A DNA stretch of 64,000 nt, taken from Gammaproteobacteria bacterium (lineage in GTDB: Bacteria; Pseudomonadota; Gammaproteobacteria; GCA-001735895). Location of the stretch: NCBI GenBank assembly GCA_029862005.1, contig JAOTYD010000004.1, positions 123,596-187,595 of the forward strand. The letters run 5' to 3'. This document shows positions 62,240 through 64,000 of the stretch, one piece after another. Position numbers and translations under genes: made by a program. Position 1 is the first letter of the stretch; every line of letters starts with the position of its first letter. The notes under the pieces are model-generated. The model was given only the letters and a program-made list of their open reading frames with translations. It made no database searches and was not told the origin of the DNA.

Positions 62240-63520
62240 TCAAAGCTCGGCAAAGGTGGACGCGGCGGCTTCCACGGTCTGTTCGATTTCCGCGGCCCCG
62301 TGCATCGCGCTGACGAAACCTGCTTCGTAAGCTGACGGGGCCAGGTAAACACCACGCTCCAGCATGCCATGAAAGAACTTTACGAACCGATCAATATCGC
62401 AGTCACTCACCTGGCTAAATCGCGTGACCTGCGGCTGGTCGGTAAAAAACAGACCGAACATCGCACCCGCCTGGTTGGCACACATGGCGATACCATTGGC
62501 ATCCGCCGCTGCCAGAATTCCATGTACGAGCTGCTCGGTTCGCAAGGTTAGATCTTCGAAAAACCCGGGCCGGGAAATGATTTCGAGATTCTTTAGTCCA
62601 GCCGCCATCGCGACCGGGTTGCCCGACAGGGTACCCGCCTGGTAGACGGGACCCAACGGTGCTATCTGTTGCATAATTTCCCGTTTACCACCAAAGGCAC
62701 CGACTGGCATCCCGCCGCCGATAACTTTACCCAGCGTGGTCAGGTCGGGAGCAATATCGTAGCGCGCCTGTGCGCCCCCGAGCCCGACCCGGAATCCGGT
62801 CATGACTTCATCGAATATCAGCACGCTCGAAGATCGGTCACAACACTCGCGCAGTGTTTGCAAGAAGCCGTCGGCTGGCAGGACACAGTTCATATTGCCG
62901 GCAATGGGTTCGACAATAACGCAGGCAATTTCGGCGCCAGTCTCGCTAAAGGCATGCTCAACCTGCTCGCTATTGTTGTATTCGAGTGTAATTGTGTGGT
63001 CTGCAAGTACCGCTGGAACACCGGGTGAACTCGGCACCCCGAGCGTCAGCGCACCCGAACCGGCCTTGATCAGCAGGGAGTCGGCATGCCCGTGGTAACA
63101 GCCTTCGAACTTGATGATCTTGTCGCGCCCGGTAAAACCGCGCGCAAGCCGAATCGCGCTCATTGTTGCTTCCGTACCAGAACAGGTCATGCGCACCAGG
63201 TCGATGCTCGGCATCAATTCACAAATGCGCTGCGCCAGCTCTACCTCGAGCGGTGACGGTGCGCCAAAGCTCAGTCCTTTCTGCACGGTCTCGGTAACCG
63301 CAGCGATGATTTCAGGATGCGCATGACCGCATATCATCGGACCCCAGGATCCGACATAGTCAATATAACGGCTACCGTCGACGTCAACCAGGTAAGCGCC
63401 CTCGGCGCGGTCTATGAATGGCGGTGTCCCTCCGACTGCGGCAAATGCGCGAACGGGTGAATTCACCCCTCCGGGGATAACTTCGACAGCCTGTTCAAAC
63501 AGTTTTTCAGAATTGGTCAT
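62240..63520 (-). CDS. hemL: glutamate-1-semialdehyde 2,1-aminomutase
   Basis: HemL (426 residues) makes 5-aminolevulinate from glutamate-1-semialdehyde for heme. It opens [19 protein letters not shown], has the [14 protein letters not shown] cofactor loop, the pyridine Asp in [11 protein letters not shown], and the PLP lysine in [18 protein letters not shown]. The length is that of E. coli HemL (426). It stands between the chalcone isomerase-like gene and an AmpG-like gene. Identification is firm. Confidence 0.96.
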   Translation of the reverse strand: MTNSEKLFEQAVEVIPGGVNSPVRAFAAVGGTPPFIDRAEGAYLVDVDGSRYIDYVGSWGPMICGHAHPEIIAAVTETVQKGLSFGAPSPLEVELAQRICELMPSIDLVRMTCSGTEATMSAIRLARGFTGRDKIIKFEGCYHGHADSLLIKAGSGALTLGVPSSPGVPAVLADHTITLEYNNSEQVEHAFSETGAEIACVIVEPIAGNMNCVLPADGFLQTLRECCDRSSSVLIFDEVMTGFRVGLGGAQARYDIAPDLTTLGKVIGGGMPVGAFGGKREIMQQIAPLGPVYQAGTLSGNPVAMAAGLKNLEIISRPGFFEDLTLRTEQLVHGILAAADANGIAMCANQAGAMFGLFFTDQPQVTRFSQVSDCDIDRFVKFFHGMLERGVYLAPSAYEAGFVSAMHGAAEIEQTVEAAASTFAEL

Positions 63521-63564
63521 GATTCTATGAATGAAACGAATGGATTCTCACATCATACAATAAA

Positions 63565-64000
63565 CTACGGGGATCGATCCTGGATTTCAAACCGCCGTGC
63601 GGCGACCACAATTAGCAACAGTACCGGGAGACCGAGAATCGCGGTGATCAGGAAGAAGTCAGGATAACCGACCGCATCGACGATGGATCCCGAGTAACCT
63701 CCCAGCACCTTTGGTATCAAGGTCATCAGCGAGCTGAAGATCGCGAACTGCATAGCGGTAAAGGATATGTTGGTCAGACTCGACAGAAATGCGACGAAAG
63801 CGGCGCTCGCGATTCCCGCCGACAGGTTATCCGCCGAAATGATGACGTAAAGCCAGAACATATCGTAGCCAATGCTTGCCAGCAGCATGAACAACAGGTT
63901 GGTCGCCGCTGACAGCACCGCCCCTAAAAACAATATGCGCATTACGCCGAAACGCAGCGCGAGCAAACCCCCGAGAAAGCCGCCGGCGATCGTCATCAAT
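63565..64000 (-). CDS. ampG: AmpG-like muropeptide permease, C-terminal part
   Basis: This is the C-terminal 145 residues of an MFS transporter whose beginning lies beyond the right end of the window; the frame stays open to base 64000. Four or five membrane segments are seen (for example MRILFLGAVLSAATNLLFML and FFLITAILGLPVLLLIVV), and ADNLSAGIASAAFVAFLS is typical of AmpG, which imports anhydro-muropeptides. mpl in the same window acts on the product of that import, supporting the call. The N terminus cannot be judged. Confidence 0.75.
   Translation of the reverse strand, partial: LMTIAGGFLGGLLALRFGVMRILFLGAVLSAATNLLFMLLASIGYDMFWLYVIISADNLSAGIASAAFVAFLSSLTNISFTAMQFAIFSSLMTLIPKVLGGYSGSIVDAVGYPDFFLITAILGLPVLLLIVVAARRFEIQDRSP

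Overview
The window is an ordinary-density piece of a gammaproteobacterial chromosome, about 54 protein genes and one tRNA on both strands. Markers that place it there are a two-cysteine OxyR, glyQ/glyS, mpl, comM (yifB), ubiK, ubiX, hemL, tmcA, an E. coli-type msrA, glnK-amtB, ycgL and several short families typical of the class (DUF1820, DUF2288, DUF1244, DUF3581). I see no phage, transposon, CRISPR array or plasmid function. A polyamine and methylamine-type catabolic block with an ammonium sensor next to it would suit a free-living, probably aquatic heterotroph. I cannot name the genus.

Layout. 1-4812: end of oxyR, small conserved genes, then a tightly packed run of glycosyltransferase, phosphorylase-like protein, spore-photoproduct-lyase-like radical SAM protein and SDR. 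4824-21206: a membrane GGDEF/EAL protein, msrA, xthA, yihY, a DUF924 gene, tmcA, a DUF1244 gene, fadD, fadE, and a divergent pair of cyclic-di-GMP response regulators, one of them degenerate. 21229-41815: about 20 kb of amine catabolism. It holds a glutamine amidotransferase, a GntR/FCD regulator, two gamma-glutamylpolyamine-synthetase-like enzymes, a ureohydrolase, two tandem trimethylamine-dehydrogenase-family flavoenzymes, a Rieske oxygenase, two class III aminotransferases, a BetI-like regulator, a potFGHI-type importer and a puuB-like oxidase. 41812-47460: ycgL, amtB-glnK, ubiK, a methionine-rich repeat protein, comM and a cytochrome c. 47616-49418: tRNA-Arg(CCG), a possible micro-ORF with its own terminator, and a divergent MocR regulator. 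49415-64000: an ABC-F protein, DUF3581, an outer-membrane-like protein, plsC, gmhB, glyS/glyQ, mpl, a kinase fused to a cyclic-nucleotide domain, ubiX, a Lon-substrate-domain protein, a chalcone-isomerase-like protein, hemL, and the C-terminal end of an AmpG-like transporter.

How the amine block may work. Putrescine-like substrates would enter through the pot importer, be gamma-glutamylated by the GS-like enzymes or transaminated by the SpuC-like enzyme, and be oxidised by the PuuB-like enzyme; the amidotransferase could release glutamate. The Rieske protein plus two paralogous flavoenzymes could take N-methyl groups off a quaternary amine one at a time. The first half appears to be tied together by a repeated palindrome, core GTGATCAC. 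It lies in four intergenic regions of the block (amidotransferase/GntR, GntR/GS1, before the transporter, before GS2), with a weaker fifth copy inside the small gene next to GS2. It fits the binding pattern of a GntR-family regulator, and one is encoded inside the block. The second half probably answers to the BetI-like regulator. Released ammonium would be read by GlnK/AmtB, whose upstream region carries two NtrC-type enhancer sites.

The most promising items are the GTGATCAC regulon, the three-enzyme demethylation module, the degenerate GGDEF protein with an intact c-di-GMP inhibitory site, the MocR operator facing a proline-rich micro-ORF, and an exported protein built of about ten 12-13-residue methionine-rich repeats.
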